A model generated the notes under the pieces. It worked only from the letters and a program-made list of their open reading frames with translations. It ran no database searches and was not told the DNA's origin. Shown here piece by piece: positions 60,596-64,000 of a DNA stretch of 64,000 nt (within the stretch, counting starts at the first letter, position 1; each line of letters opens with the position of its first letter). The translations under genes were made by a program, and so were the position numbers. Location: the NCBI GenBank assembly GCA_934667815.1, contig CAKUMO010000006.1, forward strand, positions 22,854 through 86,853. Reading direction: 5' to 3'. This DNA is from an uncultured Oscillospiraceae bacterium (lineage in GTDB: Bacteria; Bacillota; Clostridia; Oscillospirales; Oscillospiraceae).

Positions 60596-62335
60596 ATGAA
60601 ATTTCACGAACAGCTCAATGAATATCTGAACCGGCTGGACTGCACGGCCAAGGCGCTGTCGCAAAGCTCCGGCCTGTCTGCTGCGACGCTCAGCCGCTAC
60701 CGCGCGGGTGAGCGCGTGCCGGAACGCGGCAGCGACGCGCTGGAAAAGCTCAGCGCGGCCATTGCGCAGGCGGCGGAGCGCTGCGGTAAGCCTGAGTTGA
60801 CGCGCGAGTCCGTGCTCGAGAGCTTCCTGCGCTGTCAGGATGTGGCAGGAACGGATCGCAGTCTGCTGCGCCGCAATTTCAACACGCTCGTGTCGATTCT
60901 GAATATCAACCTTTCGCGCCTGTGCCGTCAGATAAACTATGACACATCGACGATCTTCCGCATCCGCAACGGCACACGCCAGCCCGCCGAGCCGGAAAAA
61001 TTCGCCTCCGGCATCGCGGCCTATGTGACGCGTGAGCTGGATTCCGAGAGCGAGCTTGAAATTCTCGCGCAGTTGTTCGGCTGCCCGGTCGAGGAGCTGC
61101 GCGACGGCGCGGTGCGCTTCGAGCGCATTCGAAGCTGGCTGACCGAGGGCGAGGCACGGCGGGATGACAGCATTCCCGGCTTTTTGGCCAAACTCAATGA
61201 GTTTGACCTCAACGAGTACATCAAGGCCATCCGCTTTGATGAGATGAAGCTGCCGACGGTGCCCTTTCAGCTCCCAACGTCGAAAAGCTATTTCGGGCTG
61301 AAGCAGATGAAGGACAGTGAGCTGGATTTCCTCAAAGCGACGGTGCTGTCGCGCTCGATGTCGCCCGTCATCATGTACAGCGATATGCCGATGCAGGAAA
61401 TGTCAAAGGATGCCGAGTTTTCCAAAAAGTGGATGTTCGGCATGGCAATGATGCTCAAGAAGGGCCTGCATCTGAACATGATTCACAATGTAGATCGTCC
61501 GTTTTCCGAGATGATGCTCGGCCTCGAGAGCTATATTCCCATGTACATGACCGGCCAGATCACGCCATACTATCTCAAGGGCGTGCAGAACGGCGCGTTT
61601 TTGCATCTGCTTAAGACCTCCGGCAGCGCCGCGTTGGCAGGCGAGGCCATCAGCGGCCACCACGAGGAAGGTCGCTATTATATGACGAAAAACAAGGAGG
61701 AGGTCGCCTATTATTCCAGACGTGCGCAGGCGCTGCTGGAAAACGCGACACCGCTCATGCAGATCTACCGTGCAGAGCACGCGAAATCGCTCAACGCCTT
61801 TCTGCTTGCCGATGCGCACACGCCGGGGCGGCGCCGCTCGATCCGTTCCGTGCCGCCGGCTTACACGATGGACGAAGCGTATCTCAATGCGTTTTTACGC
61901 GCGCGCAGTGTGCCGGATCGTGAGCGCCAGCAAATTCTGGATTATGCTGCGAAGCAACGCCGGCTTGCACAGGAGATTATGAAAAACGGTTCGATCTTTG
62001 ACGAGTTGCCCTGCCTGAGTGCGGAGGAATTTGCTGCGCAGACAATGACGCTTGACCTTGCAGGGCTGTTTTCGGAGGCCGATCTGCGCTATACCTATGA
62101 GGATTATCTTGCGCATCTCGAGCAGACAGAGTGCTTTGCCGCGCGGCATGCGGGCTATCGCTTCGAGCAGACGACCGGACAGACCTTCTGCAATCTGCAG
62201 ATACTCATGCATGAGGGACAGTGGGTCATGATTTCCAAGGGCAAGTCTCCGGCAATCCATTTTGTCATTCATCACCCGAAAATGCGCGAGGCCATTGAGA
62301 ACTTTGTTCCGCCAATGGTCGAAAGCGCGGAGTAG
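60596..62335 (+). CDS. Large helix-turn-helix protein of unknown function
   Basis: The 579-residue protein begins with an XRE-like HTH (about 5-50, CTAKALSQSSGLSAATLSRYRAGERVPE). A second HTH-like region lies at about 85-135 (NFNTLVSILNINLSRLCRQINYDTSTIFRIRNGTRQP). The remaining 430 residues match no domain I know; they are mixed alpha/beta with Met-rich parts (MFGMAMMLKKGLHLNMIHNVDRPFSEMMLGLESYIPMYM) and could be a ligand-binding or sensing region. GAAGGAG is the ribosome site. Monocistronic. Confidence 0.75.
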   Translation: MKFHEQLNEYLNRLDCTAKALSQSSGLSAATLSRYRAGERVPERGSDALEKLSAAIAQAAERCGKPELTRESVLESFLRCQDVAGTDRSLLRRNFNTLVSILNINLSRLCRQINYDTSTIFRIRNGTRQPAEPEKFASGIAAYVTRELDSESELEILAQLFGCPVEELRDGAVRFERIRSWLTEGEARRDDSIPGFLAKLNEFDLNEYIKAIRFDEMKLPTVPFQLPTSKSYFGLKQMKDSELDFLKATVLSRSMSPVIMYSDMPMQEMSKDAEFSKKWMFGMAMMLKKGLHLNMIHNVDRPFSEMMLGLESYIPMYMTGQITPYYLKGVQNGAFLHLLKTSGSAALAGEAISGHHEEGRYYMTKNKEEVAYYSRRAQALLENATPLMQIYRAEHAKSLNAFLLADAHTPGRRRSIRSVPPAYTMDEAYLNAFLRARSVPDRERQQILDYAAKQRRLAQEIMKNGSIFDELPCLSAEEFAAQTMTLDLAGLFSEADLRYTYEDYLAHLEQTECFAARHAGYRFEQTTGQTFCNLQILMHEGQWVMISKGKSPAIHFVIHHPKMREAIENFVPPMVESAE

Positions 62336-62351
62336 TGTGGGATAAAGCAGT

Positions 62352-62380
62352 TTCCCCCGCAGACAACGTCTGCGGGGGAA
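62352..62380 (+). terminator. 13-bp perfect stem-loop after the large HTH gene
   Basis: TTCCCCCGCAGAC (62352-62364) pairs exactly with 62368-62380 around AAC. Confidence 0.7.
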
Positions 62381-62435
62381 TCTTCATGTTTGCGTTTGTC
62401 AAAAGCTGCTTCCTCTGCATCAAATGCCTTCGCTT

Positions 62436-63134
62436 TTATAAGATAGCTGCCAGCTTAGTTTTCTGGAAACGGCGGTTTGCGCGCCCAAAGAGCTGCGGCA
62501 GCTTTGTCCAGCGGGCAGCGGCATAGCACAGCTCTGCCAGCGCGACACCCGCGATGACATCGTAAATCACATGCTGCTTGGTAAAAAGCGTGGACAAGAA
62601 TACCAGCACCGAGCCGACTGTGCACAGACCGCAGCGCAGGCCGCGCCGCGGCAAATGTTTACAGCCCCAGAGCAGCCGCGTGCCGAGCCATGCGATAAAG
62701 CAGTGCAGAGACGGCAGCAGATTCGTCGGCGTGTCGAGCGTGTAGATCATGCGCATCAGGAACGGCGCAAGACCGCTGCCCGTGACCTCCGGACGGACGT
62801 TCGTCGTCGGATAAAAAATGAAGAACAGCATACTCACGAGCTTGCCGAGCGTGTCGGCTGCGATCAGGCGGTTGGCCATTTCCTCGGAATCGTGCGTGAC
62901 CATGATGTACTGGTAAGTCCACAGGGCGAAGGTCAGAATATAAGGAATTACCCAGACGGGCGAGAACGGAATCGCCTCGTCCAGCGCAGTGGTCAGATCG
63001 TGCATCCGCGCGGAGCCGGTGAACACCTGTGCCAGCTTCGGCCCATAGAACGCGAGCATATTCAAAACGCCGGACATCACAAGCGGAAAAATCGCATGCG
63101 TCGGAATCAGTTTTCGCCAAAAACGACGAAACAA
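62436..63134 (-). CDS. PAP2-superfamily membrane phosphatase/phosphotransferase
   Basis: A 232-residue protein with about six helices and the late PAP2 motifs PSLHCFIAWLG (about 141-151, His) and FTKQHVIYDVIAGV (about 186-199, His/Asp), as in the inositol phosphorylceramide synthase-like (PAP2_3) group. It probably acts on a lipid phosphate at the membrane. The TTG start at 63134 has GAGGTG seven bases upstream; an ATG just ahead is out of frame. Confidence 0.8.
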   Translation of the reverse strand: MFRRFWRKLIPTHAIFPLVMSGVLNMLAFYGPKLAQVFTGSARMHDLTTALDEAIPFSPVWVIPYILTFALWTYQYIMVTHDSEEMANRLIAADTLGKLVSMLFFIFYPTTNVRPEVTGSGLAPFLMRMIYTLDTPTNLLPSLHCFIAWLGTRLLWGCKHLPRRGLRCGLCTVGSVLVFLSTLFTKQHVIYDVIAGVALAELCYAAARWTKLPQLFGRANRRFQKTKLAAIL

Positions 63135-63164
63135 AGCGCATCACCTCAAAGATTTAATACTTTT

Positions 63165-63193
63165 ATTATAGCAAAAACTGTCGGAAAGGTCAA
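63165..63193 (-). promoter_or_regulatory. Sigma-A promoter of the PAP2 gene
   Basis: Minus strand: TTGACC (63188-63193), 17 bases, perfect TATAAT (63165-63170). Confidence 0.85.
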
Positions 63194-63284
63194 GCCGCCT
63201 GTTTCGGCGGGCCGATGCGTTGTTGTAGAACTATAATACATCTTGGACAAACGAAAAAAAGGTATGAGGAATAGGGCCTCATGA

Positions 63285-64000
63285 GTTAAAGTTGAGTTAC
63301 CACGCAACAACTTGACAAAAGGAGACCATAAGATCGACGCCCTTGTTGACCGCTACGCCCGCAGGCTGGCGGAAAACCTCAATGAGCGTAACGCCATTGA
63401 CGCCCGTGTTCCGTCCATTCTGATCACCGGGGGCAGCAACTTCCCTGTGGCGAAAAAGGCCAAGCAGAACGCCGCCCGGGATCGCAACTACGGCGAGTAC
63501 GCCGAAATTGAAAAGCTGCTGGACAAGATCCGCTCCACAGGCCGGGGCGGTATCAGCGCCGACGATGACCTTGCCGTGGAAAAGCTCACGAAAAAGCTGG
63601 CGGAAATGGAGTCCCAGCAGACCATGATGAAGGCGGTCAATGCCTACTACCGCAAGCACAAGACGCTGGAGGGCTGCCCTGAGCTGACGGCGGAGCAGGT
63701 GGAAAAGGTAAAGGCATCCATGTCCCAAGACTGGCGCAAAGACCCCGTTCCGTTTCCGTCCTATCTGCTCACCAACAATAACGCCAACATCCGCCGTGTG
63801 CGCCAGCGCATTGAGGAACTGAGCCACAAGGCGGAGTTTGTTGGCTGGACATTCCCCGGCGGTGAGGCCAAGGTCAACGAGGCGGAGAATCGCTTGCAGC
63901 TCATTTTTGAGGAAAAGCCGGACGCCGACACCCGGCAGGCGCTCAAAAGCGAGGGCTTCAAGTGGGCGCCCAGCCAAGGGGCATGGCAGCGGCAGCTCAA
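63285..64000 (+). pseudogene. 5'-truncated mobile-element protein (DUF3560-type), running off the window
   Basis: From the in-frame stop at 63282 the frame stays open to the end. Recognisable protein begins at about 63330 (KIDALVDRYARRLAENLN) and continues with ITGGSNFPVAKKAKQN, KAVNAYYRKHKTLEGCP, YLLTNNNANIRRVRQR, FVGWTFPGGEAKVNEAENRLQLIF and FKWAPSQGAWQRQL. This matches from memory a protein common on clostridial conjugative elements, whose first hundred or so residues are missing here; no start codon with a ribosome site precedes the homologous part. It is either a decayed remnant or an element edge. Confidence 0.65.

Overview
The window is about 60% GC, nearly all coding, and reads as the chromosome of an anaerobic, endospore-forming Clostridia member. 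Oscillospirales is plausible, but that is inference from gene content and GC. Support: sporulation genes (SpoIIID at 43 kb, a SipL-like DUF3794/LysM protein at 20 kb), a six-gene Rnf complex, a biotin-dependent Na+-pumping decarboxylase (OadG/biotin carrier/OadB/OadA), PASTA kinase/PP2C signalling and CdaA/CdaR cyclic-di-AMP signalling. No rRNA, tRNA or CRISPR was seen.

Layout. 0-4 kb: the end of an unknown gene, mutY, a DUF1292 protein, a tandem-OB SSB-like protein and a DUF3343/cysteine desulfurase pair. 4.0-20.0 kb: one unbroken plus-strand run of 17 genes (cdaA, cdaR, rseC-like, DUF5685, J-domain, yicC, remA, gmk, rpoZ, priA, def, fmt, rsmB, rlmN, PP2C phosphatase, PASTA kinase, rsgA) from a clear sigma-A promoter to a strong terminator. 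20-27 kb: a small membrane protein, the SipL-like gene, an AT-richer patch (zinc-finger peptide and XRE regulator), a lipoprotein, a polyferredoxin, pepF, and a DUF4004 regulator with a bactofilin-like protein under a two-operator promoter. 27-31 kb, minus strand: iscR-iscS-iscU and glyA behind a tandem glycine riboswitch. 31-36.5 kb: rnfCDGEAB and a methyltransferase. 36.5-44 kb, minus strand: two glutamate dehydrogenases, serC-serA, a split chromate transporter, spoIIID and ung.

44-51.7 kb: a short-chain dehydrogenase, a 440-bp non-coding region packed with perfect hairpins, a minus-strand operon (ymdB-like, SbcD-like nuclease, YhaN-like ATPase, tatD), and a membrane protein fused to an E2-acyltransferase-like domain. 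51.9-55.4 kb: the oad operon. 55.5-60.5 kb: a pseudokinase-TM-fibronectin-III protein, a HAD phosphatase and a zinc-ribbon/Ig-like membrane protein. 60.6-64 kb: a large HTH protein of unknown role, a PAP2-family membrane protein and, at the right edge, a 5'-truncated mobile-element gene.

The genes suggest an energy-limited anaerobe: Rnf and Oad couple ferredoxin/NAD and decarboxylation to ion gradients, two GDHs plus SerA/SerC/GlyA handle nitrogen and one-carbon flow, and IscRSU builds the Fe-S clusters needed by Rnf, MutY, RlmN and the polyferredoxin. Many promoters can be read directly as TTGNNN-17-TATNNT. The least explained items are the hairpin-array element, the pseudokinase/FN3 protein, the membrane E2-like protein with an altered HxxxDG motif, and a promoter that overlaps the rsgA terminator.
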